From: Pegea sp. RAD2-039
Lineage: Eukaryota > Chordata > Thaliacea > Salpida > Salpidae
NCBI GenBank assembly: GCA_034620365.1
Contig: JAQGEQ010000077.1
Span: 81,853 to 145,852 of the forward strand
Reading direction: 5' to 3'
Length of the DNA: 64,000 nt
The notes beneath the pieces are model-generated. The model was not told where the DNA came from, did no database searches, and saw only the letters and a list, made by a program, of their open reading frames with translations. Shown here one piece after another: positions 1 to 14,500 of this stretch. The position numbers and the translations under genes were made by a program. Every line of letters begins with the position of its first letter. Positions within the stretch are counted from its first letter, which is position 1.

Positions 1-2100
1 ACAACAATAAAATCTTTTTAAATTATCTTTTTATATTCCTTAGTTTCCTAAAAGTTTTAAACTATTTAGTTTACAACTGATAAACTAGAAAAGGGTTTTT
101 TACTTGATTGAAAATGTTGAATCTGTAAAACGTTAAAAAACTAGATGGTAATAAACTGATCTATTTTTTTTTTGTTTTTGTAAAAATAAAACAACCTGAC
201 AGGCTAAAACCCCCCAAAAATAACTTAACCTTTAGTAAAAATACCAAAACTGCTAAAAGTATTTTAAAAATTTCACAAAATCGTTTTGCTTTTACAACAT
301 TTTAGTATTTTTGAAAAAATAAAAGCAAATTTGCAAAATGTAAGAAATTTGTTTACCGAAGAAAATAATTTAGAAAACTTAAGTTTTAAATTAAAATTCA
401 GAATAATTAAATTAAAAACAATCTTTTTAAGTTTCCATTTTTACTGTTTCAACATTTAGCCAAAAAATTAAAGTAATTACAATCTAATGTATTTTAGAAA
501 TAGAATTTATGTTAAATTAATTAGAAAAAAGTAGATAAAAAATTAAATCTTTTTCCAAAAACTCATAATAATCAAAAAAAAATTTATCAGTTTTAAAAAT
601 AATTGTTAAAGTTTTTAAGAAAGCTTTTTGAAAGTAATTTTGATTTAAAAAAATTGTTGTTAAAAACATTTGAAATTTGTTTGAAAAAGGACTAGGAATG
701 ATAAATCCAGACTATCTACTTTTTACTAGAAAAAGTTATTGGCTAAATTTGTTTATATCCTAATTCCAAATATTTATTCTCTGTAAAACCTTTTTTTTTT
801 CTTTTTGCTTAATCAGCTTAAACTTTTACAAAAACCTTTTCAATAACAGATGAATTTTAAGTATTAAACAAATTATTTTCTTAAACTTTTACAATTTGGT
901 GCTGAATGTAGCAAATGTGCAATTCAGAAACTTCTTAATTCCCGAAATTTGAAAAGCTGTTGACTAGCTGAGCAACAATAACATAATTTCCAACAACAAA
1001 TATTCAAGCTTTGAATGGCCGAGGGTGCTGAGGTCGACTTTCAGCCGCAGCAGAGTACAAATGAAAAATTATTCAAAACTTTTCCGAAAGGTACTTAGTA
1101 ACAAAAGTTAGAAAAATGTTGATTATGCTGATTTCATTCAATAAAAGTTGATGGAAAAGTATTTAGAATAAAGAAAAAGTTCTCCAAAAATAAATTCCAA
1201 CTATTTTAATAAATTTCCAACTATTTTCTAATCAGAATTGAATTTGTAAAATTTTTACATCAGGTTTGACATAAAGCAAATAGTTTTAAATCATTAAGTT
1301 ATAGTTATATGAAAATCGGACATTTTTATTTTGAGTAGAACTGTTTAACCTAAAATACTCAATTAAAGATGCTTTATATTTATTTTAATGCCCATTACTT
1401 ATGAGTACATTTAAATAAATTACTTAAAGTTTAAACTAAAAATTAGACAAGGTGCGTAATTTTGTGCCTTTAATAATAACTCTTTAGTTTAAAAAGCTGT
1501 TTAAATGAATCTAATATTGTGGAAAAGTTTTTGAGCTTTTCATTACTTCTATATAAATTTAGAAAAGAAAATACTTCTACAAAACATATAGAGGGGTTTG
1601 TGTAGACAAATTATTAAAATGAAAAAATACCTACACTCAATCAAATATAAATTTGAAAAACTGTTTAAAAATTTTAAAGCTTATATATTTGAAAATAAAT
1701 TTTTAATTTTTATTATTTATCTACTTTTATGATTTGTAGTCGCAAAATTTAAAAAAAATTAAAAGTTATTTTTTAGGTGAATTCCCTCCAAGAGAGTTAC
1801 CTAGGTGATATCTTTTGCTTATAAAAAACACAAAAACCTTTTTGATTTTTTAAACTTTATTTTTAGAAATGAATTTTACTTTTAAAATTTAACTGACTTA
1901 TAAACCATTATAATCGAATGTTATTGAAATAGTGATAATTTTTGTTTGTTTAATCTATTATTTCAAAAAAATCAAAAATTAACTTCAAAATAACTTTTTA
2001 AATGATTACAAATAGATTCAAAAAGTTTATTTGCAGGAATTATAAGTTTAATTGAACATTAAAAATGTTAATTTAATGAAAGTTCCATTTATACTTTGCA
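1..2100. other. AT-rich intergenic DNA, no gene recognised
   Basis: No open frame with codon-like composition or recognisable product is visible on either strand. A polypyrimidine/AG sequence ends at about 2036 (tttatttgcag), 64 nt before the first start codon of the next gene, and could be a 5' splice-acceptor (cis or trans) for it. A short GC-richer patch near 1013-1062 is discussed under rejected items. Confidence 0.6.
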
Positions 2101-5100
2101 ATGATTGAACCGAACTATCAGTTTGAAAATTCTTATGGATTTGAAAATAAAAATTTCAAATCTGATCTTACAGATGGTTTCTTTGAGATGGAAGATATTA
2201 ACACTTTTAATAAACAATATAATCCTCTAAAAGAATTTGAAAATCTAAGTTCAATTTCACTCTTTAAAGAGGTTAGTGAAAAAAATGATTTTAAACTAAA
2301 TAATTAAAAAAATTGTTATTACAACTTTTATGATCTTAACTTGCCATAATTTAAATAAACATTTTCAGCCTGATATTGAAAAAAATGTCATCAAAAATGT
2401 TGATGAAACTGAGAGACCAATAACTCCTATAAATGATTCAATCACATTTTCTCCAACCTCATTCGAGTTGTTGTCAGAGTTTATAAGAAGAAGAATCCAA
2501 CCTCGAATTAGTTGGAAACATTTAAAAGAAGTGGAACAAGCCAACATGGTTTGGATTATCTTCCAAAACCTCACGTTGCTTTACATCTGTTTTTAGGCTT
2601 CAATAATTTTAGCTGAAGCCAGGTCAAGGTTTCGAACATTTTGTGAAATTGCAGATGATCCATTTCTATCTAAGAAACTAAACAAAGAACTAAAAAGAAG
2701 AATCACTGTAAAGTTTTGACACTCAAAATACCTTTTAAATCAACTTGTTTTTAGGTTCAAATTGTCTCAATCTGTGAACAATTATTTTTATATCATTCAA
2801 ATCATATAAAAGTTTTAAACAAGAAAGGGGTTTATAGCAACTCAGCAAACTTGACTCGTACATATATGCAATTAACAATTGATGCAGATAAATTGTGAGG
2901 ATTTTGAAACTTAATCAATTAAATGTTAAATCACAAATTTTTTATAGTTTGAACATCTTTGTGATCAGAAGAAGAATCTTGGAAGGCTTAAAACAAGAAT
3001 TGATTGATGGATATCGACCTGGAACCATTTGTAAAGATGAACGATTCTTGAAAAAACTTGACCCTGTAGTAGCAACCTTACCAACTGTAACTTTCATCTT
3101 AAATTATCTTCTTTTTTAAACTTCCTTTAATTTAGATCCCAAATCATTTATCTTTTGACTCTTTGATCAGAACAAATAGTTTAAGCTCAGATTCGAACAT
3201 AAAAACATTTACATTGATGAAGCAAATCCAGGATTTAGACAACCAAATCCCTCTGCTTCCATTCGATAGATATGAGGCGAGTTATTTTTAATCAAATCTT
3301 CAAAATTAACAAAAAAATTTAGATTTTCAAAGAGATAACTGAAAGGAAGCAAATAATCGAGAAAGATAAATCTGAGCCGGACATCTCGTCTTCGGATAGT
3401 GACGTCACTGAATCAATCAGTTTGCAATCTCAAGAACAAATGCTGCAAAGAAGATTGTAATTTCTTTCTTCAATTTATCGTCAAATTAAATCTTCTTCTG
3501 ATCAGAACACTCAGCAAATGTCCCTCCCATCCTAATCTCAAAACCTTAAAACTTCTTGATGAGCTCTCCAAAGAAGTAAAAGACTTTTCTGATCTTCATC
3601 TGATCTTCATCTGATCTTTTTAGCGAAGGGGAATCACCTACTTGTTGATGAGTTCATCTTCTTCAACTTCATCTTCAAGTGGATCTGAGGGACTCTCTAA
3701 ACCTTATCTCTGCAAATCCATCGATACTGCGCTCAACAGTGGGTTGTCATGACAACGATGATAATAACCCGATGACGTCATCTTCGACAGAGATCGGATG
3801 GGACCAGAAGATTAATAATAAGAAATCCGTCGATTACAACTCTGATCTTCGGGAAGATCTCAATCGCGTTACTAAGCAACTAGCGATTCGAAAACGCGAC
3901 CCTGAAGATGAAGATGGAACCATTCCTTCTCTTATACAAACCATCACTAGGTGACTTTGACTTTTAGTGAACAGCTGATGACGTCAGCGCTTGTAGAATT
4001 CAGAAGCGCGATCGACTGACTCGTGATGGAAACAAATTGGATGTCGGAATTGACGAAAGATTAAAACAAATCAAAGAAAATGAAAATTGGCAAATTCGCA
4101 AAACTAAACACCCCCAGCCTCCAATTTTACAAATTAAAATGGTAAAGTCATCTTCTGATCTTCTTCTGATCTTCTTCTGATCTTCGCAGCCACCAAAAAG
4201 TAATCCAGTCGATGGAAGCGAATTGATAACGCGAACCTGTGACGTCACAATCCCTAACAATGTCCAGCTGCCCGACTCCGAGCTGGCCAGGTGTGGTCCT
4301 ATATCTAACGTGTTAGCTGGTCACGTGCCCGCTGACGTCACAGACGAAATGGACGAAACAGTTAGAGGTGGTCGCGACATCGTCGAAGTTTATGACCAGT
4401 TGTGGGACACTCTTTCTTTTTTACATTTCAATCATGATTGTGATCCTTTGGTAGTTATTAAAATGGTCGTTTTCTGATGTGTCCTCATTCTGAGTCTTTC
4501 AGATCATCGTGCCTCCGAACAAAGTAGATCTCGATTTGATCCTAGCATCTTCAACTCTTTCTAAACCTCCTTCACAACAAATTATCAACACAGCACTCAC
4601 AAAAAAGTCTTTGGAGGTTGACAGGTGACCACTAGGTGGAGTTTTGTTAACGCGATGAGTTTGTAGATGAGACAAATTGCACGGAAACGAGAGAATGAAG
4701 ATTTTGATGATTTGGGAGATGTTTCTCAATTCTCATCTTGGTTAGAAAGGTGGAAATCGACGATAACTGCTGATGACTACATCAAATACCTTTCAACGCA
4801 AGTCTGTTGCTAAGCACAAATTGTTCAGTTGTCATGACGTCTGTTGCTAGGAAACCGACTATTTGAACGCAATCTTTCACTTCTATGAAAGTCCAGAGCA
4901 ATCTGTATCAAGTGCATCATCAGAAGAAGAAATTGATTCAATCAAGTAAAATCAACATCAACAATTTTTAGTTTCATTCATTTTTTGTTCAGGTTGTTTC
5001 AGAACAAATTATCTGCAATGCTGGGGGCAAAAACTGCTCAATGGAACGGGATGTGGAACGCACAGAGCGTGATTCTTGGAGGTTTAGGGGGTCTACCGGA

Positions 5101-7614
5101 TCCTAATAGTAAGTCTAATGATATTTATCTGATTCGTCTTAAAAATTTTCTTCATCTTCAGAATGGGAAGATTTTAATAATGAAGATTTGACTACTGAAC
5201 AACCGAACTCATCAGATATAAAGTAAATAATCTACATCTTATATAGTTATGATGAAAAATGTCTTCACAGAGAAGATTCTTCATCTATATTAGTAAAGAG
5301 TGATGCAGTCATTATCAACTCAGATTCATATGAGGAACTACCAGAAGCAGAGCCTTCTGTTAGTGAGATAGGCAAAATATTAAGAAAGTCTTTTGTAGAG
5401 AAAGAAAGACCTTCAAATAATACAGCAGATTATAATAATAGTTTCTCGACCATGTCGTCATTAGAAGATACTATGTTTGAAGATGGTTTGTTTCATTGCT
5501 TTTTATTTGCTTGCAAAATTGGGTTGGTTGTTGATTGGTTGTTGGTTGCTGGTTGGTTGTTGATTGGTTGTTGTTTTGTTAATCTGAGATTCTTTCAATA
5601 AAAGTTGTTTTGAGTTAGGTTCAAATCATCATTCATTTGATGAAGATCAGAAGCGAAGAAAGTCTTTTGTTGAAAATCCTGTAGAGTTTGATGTTTATGG
5701 AATTCGTGACCGAACAAGTAGTCCGTCCTCTATGCAGTCGAAAACCTTGCAAAAAAAATTTGAATCCAGTAAAACAAAAGAGTTTGATTTAGAAACTGTA
5801 TTGAAAAAACAAAGTTCAGTTGAAACTCCGAAAGATGATGAGGACATAAAATTGATGATTCCGAAGATCAAACCGAATATTCACATATCGGCTCTTGGGG
5901 AGAAGATTAGAGGTCCTGATGTCAAAGATAAGATCAGACGGACAAATTGGATTAATGAACCAGATGATGATGAGAAAGTTATTAAAAAAGATGAAGAAGT
6001 TGATGAAAGAAGAGATTCTATGGAAGATGAGATTGAGATGATGATAAAAGATCAGATTGAAGATTTGAAAAAGATAAATGCAGTCGAGAAGAAGGAAGCT
6101 GAAAATGAAGCTAGTGATTTGACGATTCACAAAATTAAGGATGTCTTGAAAGGTGATAAAGATTCTGGTGATTCTAGGAGTATTAAATCGGATTTTTTAC
6201 AGACACAGTTAAAAATGAAAATATTATGTTGCTTCCTTTCAAAAGTAAATCCATCAAAGGTGCAACGATCAGAAAGAAAACAAGATTTCAGGATTTTAAC
6301 AAAACCAACTTTTCCGACATCGATTTATCTGCTTTGATTGATGAAGAAGATCAGGAAGAAGATCAGGAAGAAAATCAGGAAAAAGATGAGGAGAAAGATC
6401 ATGAGGAGATTAAGAAAGATGAAAGGAAAAAAACGAAGAAATCTCAAGAAAAAGGTGGAGAAGTTGAGTTTAAAGATTATTTGAGAGATGAGCACAAAGA
6501 TGAGAAAGTTAGAGATCGGGACCAGGAAGATCAGGACCAGGAAGGTCAGGACCAGGAAGATCAGGACCAGAAAGATCAGGATCAGAAGGATAGAGGAGCT
6601 ATAAAAAGAGAAAGTGTGAATTGGTATTCTTCAGATATTTATCCAAATAATTATCGAACAAAGAGAATCCGTTTGTTGAGTAATTTCTTCCAAGACTTCA
6701 TGACGTGAGAACTTCTAAAGACTTTTTCATTTCTACATTTTATCGATTTTTTACAGAAATCAAAGAAAGAATGATTTGAAATTTCAAGAAGATAAAACTT
6801 TGATGAAATTACAAACAAGAGTTGAAGGAGTTTGGAGCTCTTTGAAGATGCAAGATAAAGACATGATGGACATGGCAGCTAAACTTTGTAGAAATCCTTT
6901 TAATCAATTCATAGAAAAGGTTTCTAAAGTCTTGAAGATTCTAGGGCACTTTTTAATAATATTTTTTAGGACGTAGAAATATGGGAAGAGATCTCGTCTT
7001 TGATTATCCGTCGCGAATCATATTTATCTGAATTGGAAGCGTTTGAAAGATTTGCATCCGATCCGAGAAGACTTTTCAACAAAGGTTTGTTGCTCAGAGG
7101 TTACTAAGGAGCTTCATGAGATGTTAGGGAGCTTCCTGAATTGCTAGGGAGCATTAAAATTTCAAGTTTTGATTCAAAATTATTCTGTAGTAGGAAGCGG
7201 GAGTGTTGGAAGATTGGAAGAGGCTAAAAGAAGATCGAAGCTTTATAAAAGTTTGGAGCATTTGGAAAAAAAGATAAAACCAAAATTAGAAGAAATTTGC
7301 AAAAAATTTAATTTTGTTGTAAAATACAATGGAAGAAAATACGCGGAAAAAATGGCTTCTGACAAGTTTGTCGTCAGTTTTTATTGTTTATTTACTAATT
7401 TGTTGTTTTTAGAGTGGAAATGTTATATTGGTTACAACAAGAAAGAAGGTGTGAAGTGGTTGGAGGAGAAAGAGGAAAGAATTTCTATCGAGATCTTCTA
7501 GATGTAAATCGAACAGCTTTTGATGAAGTTATTTACTTAAATAAATCTCAATTTCGACCCTTATCTACAATTCCATCAATTCCTACAATTGAGAAACGAA
7601 ATGATGTTTTATAA
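2101..7614 (+). CDS. CCDC87-like coiled-coil protein (multi-exon)
   Basis: About 17 exons can be chained with GT-AG junctions from ATG 2101 to TAA 7612-7614. Examples are exons starting at about 2370, 2615, 2755 and 2948, and a 52-nt intron at about 6151-6202 that restores the frame. Conserved-looking blocks are ARSRFRTFCEIADDPFLSKK (exon 3), VQIVSICEQLFLYH, a segment with QWNGMWNAQSVILGGLGG, and a C-terminal part with FERFASDPRRLF, RLEEAKRRSKLYKSLEHLE and KVEMLYWLQQERR. This order resembles my recollection of CCDC87, a sperm/ciliary protein; the family call is from memory. The region at about 6340-6600 is a low-complexity acidic D/E/Q/K repeat. The exon around 3743 contains the palindrome GTTGTCATGACAAC in frame (CHDND), and several exons carry TGACGTCA. 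An intron at 5517-5580 holds a GT-rich minisatellite. Some middle exon borders are uncertain. The alternative is an unrelated coiled-coil ciliary protein. Confidence 0.6.
5517..5580 (+). repeat. GT-rich 11-bp-type minisatellite (intronic)
   Basis: Degenerate tandem copies of a TTGGTTG/TTGATTGG unit lie in an intron of the CCDC87-like gene, in the same orientation as the larger arrays at 9640, 17915 and 55248. Confidence 0.7.
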
Positions 7615-8536
7615 AAGGGAAATTCCCTCAAGTGAATTTATGTTGTCGTTTTGAAGAGCAAATATTTGTTTGTAATGAAATCAGTAATTCCCTTCAACTC
7701 AAATTTGTTGAATGTTTCAACATGAAGTCGAATGTTGAATTCGAAATATTTGATTAGTTCCACTATGGAATTTACGCGTTTCAAATTTTCCTCATTTCAA
7801 AGAGTAAAATAAACAAAAAAGTTTTTGTAAAAACTCTTTTCTTCAAGTTTCTAATTTGAAACTTTTTGTTGAAATTTCAAACAAAATTTGAAGAAAATTT
7901 TCTTTTAAAAAATAATTTGAAAAATAGAAAGTTTCAAAATCAAATTTGAAATCAAATTTATTTAAATGTCGTTGAAAAGGAAGCAATTGTTGGAAATATG
8001 ATTTAGTGACTTGAAGTTCATTTTACAAAAGATTTTGAAATAAACTAAAGTTTCTAATTTGAAAGTTTGAAGTAAAAGATTATTGAAATAAATTCTCGAT
8101 TCGAAGTTTGTTTATTAAATACTAGATTCGATAATTGAGTTAAAAATCTTAAAGCAATCTTTTAGAGTTTTTCGACTTTGTAAAAAATATCTTCTCAAAA
8201 AAGTTTCAACATTTTTATTTTTTTATTTGGTGAGTCTTTCACTGATTCTGAGATTAAAAAAGATAAAAATCTAAAAATAGAAAAAAGAGAAAGAAGGGGA
8301 GAAGTCGAAATAGTGAAGAAAATTTTGATCTAAGGCAGAATACAAACTTGAATTTAATTTGAAGTAAATTAAAAGAATTTTTATGAATTAGAAAGTTTTT
8401 AGGCCATCTGAAAATTAGTTTTAATTGCAGACGTTTTGTTTTCAGTATTTCAAATTATTTGTAAACCAAAAAAAGCTGGGCCAGAAACCAATTCTGGACA
8501 TTTTAGTAATTTTTTTTGGAAAAGTTTTCATCCAAA
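7615..8536. other. Intergenic DNA between CCDC87-like and coiled-coil/MAM genes
   Basis: AT-rich, no coding signal. Two acceptor-like sequences end at 8430 (ttaattgcag) and 8445 (tttgttttcag), upstream of the ATG at 8537. They may mark a 5'-UTR cis intron or a trans-splice site. No clear polyadenylation signal for the upstream gene was fixed. Confidence 0.5.
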
Positions 8537-11500
8537 ATGAATTTATTTCAAATTTCTCTTCTTCTAATCTTCATCATCTGTATTCAAATCAATTTTGGAA
8601 TCACTCAAAAACCTGTAGCTCAGGTGAGACCTTTACCTGTAATCGCGATTACTTGATGACGTCACAAAGGATTGGCGTGACGAAGCCGGAAGTGATTGGA
8701 ATTTTAATAGCTCACTGATGACGTCAATTCAACTCAAATTGGCAAAGTTTAGAATTGTTACCCAAAAACGCTCACTGCAACGCTTCAGTGCATATGACGT
8801 GTTATCGCTACTTTTGTCATGACAACGACATTTTTTCTTATCAGGGAAATCCCCAAATACCACCAAGAGTCGCCCCTGCCGCGACACCGGAACACATGGC
8901 CCGTGCCCCGAGAGTCCGACCTTGGATGGGCCCCGTGGTCCACCGAAATGATTTGAATTGGTATTATGACAACATTATCAGGATGAGCAGCGGAATCCAA
9001 CAGATCACTGTCCAAGTCCAACAAATTGCGGCCCAGATGATGACTCTATCATCGGATCATTCATCAAATGATGACACTTCGAGTGAGTCCTTAGACATCT
9101 TAGATCTTCCAAGAGAGTGTTTCATCTGAAAGTTTGTTGAATAGTAAAGAAATTGATAGATAAAGTTGGTTAGATGTCATCTCAGTAATTTGAGTCTCTG
9201 AAAATATCTTAGCAACAAAATGAGAATTTTATTCTCTTTTTTAATTAGCTTTAAATCGCAAATTCATATTTCAATCTTTTAACATCAAAACTAGTTTAGT
9301 TTGAACAATAAAAATATTGAAGGCTATATAAGAACCAACTGTGTTGGGATCTTCTTCTAATTTGTGTCTTGTTTGAATCAGGATTACCCTCATCCGAAGA
9401 TATTCCTGGTGATAAATTAAGTGAACACAAAGAAATGATAGATTTGATCAATAAGGAACTGGGATATTTAAAGAATAGTAACGATAATATGCAACAAAGA
9501 ATTACTAACTTAGAAGGTGAATCATTTAAAGAAAAATGATAAATTAATAAATATTATTTGGACTGTAATAATTTCTTCATCTATTTAAAATCTAACTCAG
9601 TTTTGTATTTAACCATTTCATCTATAATAGATATTTATGTCAAGTAGTTACTGGTTAGTTGCTGATTGGTTATTTATTGATTGCTGGTTAGTTGCTGGTT
9701 GATTGTTGGTTGGTTACTGGTTGGCTATTGGTTGGTTCACAGCTGGTTGCTATTTGGTTGCTAATTGGTTACTGGTTAGTTGCTGGTTGGTTGCTGATTA
9801 ATTATTGGTTGGTTGTCAGCTGGTTGCTATTTGGTTACTGATTGGTTAACTGGTTGATTGCTGGTTGATTGCTGATTGGTTAAATTGCAAAAACTGTAAT
9901 TTAACTGAAATATTTTCTGATGAGAATCTTTAATCAAAAGCAAATCAAAACTTACTTTTTTAATTTTCAGATCTTCATCAGACACAAAAAACAGAGTTAC
10001 AAAGTGTACAAAGCAAAATTGAAGTGATGACGTCATCTTCTGACGTCACTTCAAGTAACCAAATATCAGGTTTGAAAATAATTTTTAGTTGTTCTTTCAA
10101 TTAAATCAAAAGTTTTTGAAAAAGTTTAAGTTTGATGATTGAAAATCGGATTTAAAATTAATTTGCAGAATCTTCAGAAGAAAAATTGAATCTTTTGGCT
10201 TCAGAAGTCGATATTCTAACTGCAAGAATCAATGTAACAAGTACAGGTGTTTATGAATTGACCAATTATGTAGAAAGGATGTCCACCGATATTGATGATT
10301 TAGAAAAACGTTCAAAGGTTTTAAAAGGTTTAGAACAAGTCTCTTTAAAATAGTTTTTTAAAATACTTCGTAAACAACAAAACTTTTTCGTCTAGACAGT
10401 ATCTTGTCGACTATAATTTTGTACTTCTAATATGTTGTCATCTACTTGTAGCCAAATATTTCGAAGTTTTTTTATTCAAAAATTATTTTCAAAACTTGTT
10501 TAGCAAAAACTGCTGCAAATAATCGTTTATCAAGCAAAGTGATCTTGTTGGAAAAAGATATAGAAAATTTGAAAGGTAAGTTTGACTTCAATTTCAAAAA
10601 AAACTGTTATCTGTAACTTTACTGAAAGTTATAATTTCGATGAATGAACATTTTTTTAGAAATTTTGGTTTTAGTAATTTGATAAGTTTAAAATAAAGGT
10701 CAAAGCAACCACGAAGCTTCAAACGAAGAAGAAGCCATTAAAAGACGATTGGTTGAAATCGTGGAAGTTCAAACATCACAAAAACTCGATTTAGAAGTAA
10801 GTTTCAAATCAAGCAAATTGAGAAAAAAAAATAAAAAAAATTTCAGGAATTGACAGAAAAAGTCGAAGAATTCGAAACAAGGTCAAAAAGCGACAAATCT
10901 GCGGATAATTTGCATAATTTCAATGATTTGTCAACCTCAATTCATCTCATTGAAGAAACCTTAAGGAGTACAAGAGGTAGAGATCTCTGAAAAACTCCTC
11001 AAACTAATATTAATCTTCATCAGATGACCAATTAATCAAATTTGACGGAATGGATGAAAACTTTCTTTCCTTGTCTCAAGAAGTCACCGAACTTCGTCGT
11101 CGCCTTGACAACCACGAAACGCTCGATGCTTCGATGTCAAAACAAACTGATATGAGTGGATTTGTTGAGGTGAAATCACTGAAGCGGAGCCTCGAGAAAA
11201 TCTTTTACGCTCTATTGATTTTCTTCACAGGATCTCTACTACAGAATTGATGACGTCAACAACACGTTACACGCGACATTAGGTTGGGGAATTCCCCTCT
11301 TGTGACTCTTTATCTGATGTTTTCCGGTTTCAGCGAAAAATTCTTCGAATTTTGATTTGAAAAATTTGAAAGATTTAAAAAATCGATTTTCGGAAGTAGA
11401 AAATCTCTTCTCAAACTTTGGGATTGTTCGCGCGGATTTAATGAATCAGAAAGTTCTGTTAAAAAATGCGAACAAACAAATCAATCTGTTGCAAAATAAG

Positions 11501-14500
11501 TAAGTCGTTCACGCCATTAAACTAGGTGCTAGAAGCAGGCGTCTCTTATAAGCAGCTTAGACCACTTTTAACTGTGAAGTTGCTAACCGGTTTGTGAGTT
11601 CAAATTCAATCGCATCGTCGAAGGCATCGCGCTAAATACTGCCACCTATCGAGCACTATGAGTTAAAGAACCACAAAGTTAGATTTGGGTCATCTAGGAC
11701 AGGAAAAGAACCTACACTCCGTTGATATTACTGTCCCAGGTCACTGGGCCACACCATTTGAAATCGAGTATAAAGAGTCGGAGATAGCTGAGCGAACGCT
11801 GCTTAGCAAAGCGCATGCGCAGATACAAGAGAAGTAAACGAGATAGCAGCAGACGAGTCCTCAGCACCTTAAAAAAGCTTTTGTAGCTTTCCTGGTCCAG
11901 CAGTTTTTACAAATTAGGGATCTGAACCACTTTCTATAAAACTTTTAAAATCTCGAAGTCGCGTCGCGTTTATTCGCGATTCAAAAATTGAAAAAAAAAT
12001 TTCCGATAATTTTTAAGCTTTTGAAAACAATTGAAAAATTTAAAAGATTCTGATTCATCAGAATCAACCAACCTCTAAACCACTATAATGACGTCATCGC
12101 GTCTTAGTCTCTAAGATCGAAGTTTTTCAGCCACAAAAGTTTGGAGCAGGTTGTGAGTGGAAGAAGCTCTGAGATCACTTTTGTAAAAGATTTAATGATG
12201 AACGCGACAGAGACACTCTCTGATATGAGTATGTCAATTGCAGAGCAGAAATTTGATATGGATCAACTTAATCAGGTGATTTTACGTGTTAATGAAGTCA
12301 TCAATTGACACATCATCCACACCAGGTGCTAATCCACACGACAGAAGCTGATCTAAGACTTCAGTATGATATCGAACAACTCAACATCACTTTAATGACA
12401 ATTGTTCATGGAAATGGTTGGAAAGGGAAAACCCCTGTTGTGATACAAAGTCGTTTGGAACGTTTAGAAGAAGATTGTCACGTGATTAACGCATCGATCC
12501 GGAACGAGATCAGATCGATTGATGAGAAGATTAATGAAGTTGATGTTCAAATGATGAAAACGAAACAAAAAGAAAGTCTGTTGATGTTAGAAAGTCAAAG
12601 ACGAAGAATACGGATTCTTGAAAGTAAATTAAAAAACTTTTATAATAAATATTATAATTTTTTTTATAAATGTTTTCTATTAATTAATTCCGAGTGCGTT
12701 GCTGAGATGGTTGCTAAGATAGTCGCTAAGCTTGTTACTAAGGTGATTGCTAAGGTGATTGCTAAGCTTGTTACTAAGGTGATTGCTAAGATGGTTGCTA
12801 AGCTAAGGTGATTGCTACTAAGCTTGTTACTAAGGTGATTGCTAAGATGTTACTAAGGTGATTGCTAAGCTTGTTACTAAGGTGGTGATTGCTAAGATGG
12901 TTGCTAAGTTCGTTACTAAGGTGATTGCTAAGAAGGTTGCTAAGATAGCTTTTGAGATAGTTGCTAAGTTTGTTACTAGAAGCAAACAGGCTCAAAATTT
13001 CTTGAATTTTTAAGTACTAAAAATTGGTAAACTTAACCAACTATTGTGACATCACAGGTCAAGATTATTCAGCTTTTGTTCGAAAACGCGATTTAGCGAC
13101 TTTAAATACTAGTTTGTCGGAAGATTTGATAAAGATGAGTGTTTGGATGAAAGAAGTTGCCTCAAGAGTTGATGGAATAGAAGAAAGAATCGAATCTTTG
13201 GAAATCCCCGATTATGAAGTGAGTTTGAGGAATCACGTGATACTAAGGTTGGTCACGTGATTATCGAAGACATGACGTCATCCCTTCGTCGTAGTTATTG
13301 TTAGTCATTTAATTAGATTTGTGAAATTATAAATTTAAATACTTTTATCAGTGAATAATTAACAATTTGACCGAATTTTAACGCTGAAATTACCGCAGAA
13401 AGCTGGAAATATTACTGATCCTAGTTTTGAAGTTGAAGTGATAGGAATTAATGATTATTGGTCAGAAGGAAAATCCAAAGATGAAAACTCGAACAGCCAA
13501 TTAAAAGAAATTGCCAATAAATTAAGTTTGATTCAATCACAGGTCAATAAATCGATTGAAAACGTGAAAAAAATTAACAAACTTGTTCAAATAGATAAAT
13601 TCGTTGACTCAAATCACTTCGAATGTTGATGAAATGAAGTTAAAAATTGAAACAATTTCACCTTTGAAGGAATTAGTTGTTCAAATATCCAATAGTATCA
13701 GTAGCATCGATTCAGATGTCTCTGATATCCAAAAAGCTATTAGCAAAAATGAAAACTTCAAAATTGAATTTTCAGGGAAGTTTCAAAGACTTCAAAATTA
13801 TTTCGAAGATTTAAAGTTAGTTTGAAGGTGATCTGGACACGTGAAAAGATCTAATTAGGTGTCTTCTGCAGTTCATCTTTAAACAACAGCAAATCAAGAG
13901 TCGATCTCTTAGATGATTCAGTTTTAAACCTCCGAAGGACCATAAGAACCAGCAACAGATGGTTGATTGGGAATTTTACTCAGTTCAGAGCCACTTTAGC
14001 ATATCAAGGAGCTGAAATGGGAGCTTTTGGTCAAGCTCTTCGACAATTAGTACATCAAAAAGACCAATTAGCTGCTGGTTACCTTCAAACTGGATCCAGA
14101 ATTGAAGTTATCCAGTTGAAGTTAAAAGATTTCAAATCTACCTTCAATCAAAGATATGAAAATCTTGAATCAAAGTTGATGGATCAAAATGACGCGATTT
14201 TAAACGTTTCAACGACTGTCCAGCAAAATCAGGGTCTTCCCGGTCTCAGTGAAAGTGATCCGGTGTTTACAAGAGCACTAGTAGGCGTACGAGAAAGTAT
14301 ACGAGACCTTCGCGAAGACGGTGACGTCACAAGAATGAAATTATCAAATTTGGTGATCAAAGATCGAAGTTTGTTAAAGAATTTGACAGATTTAAAAGAT
14401 GAATTCAAAATTATTCATTCCATCGTTTCCATAATTCGTAAAAATGAATTTCGTTTCGATGATGTCATAATGACGATGCAAGAACGCGACCAAGGTTTTG

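Noticed and set aside
1013-1062. tRNA-like GC-rich patch with ATGGCCGAG and a 5-bp stem (GCTGA/TCAGC)
   Set aside because: The first part resembles a tRNA D arm, but no T arm or acceptor stem closes it downstream.
12798-12995. Minus-strand frame with LSNHLSN repeats
   Set aside because: Translation of the 12-bp minisatellite; no independent support.
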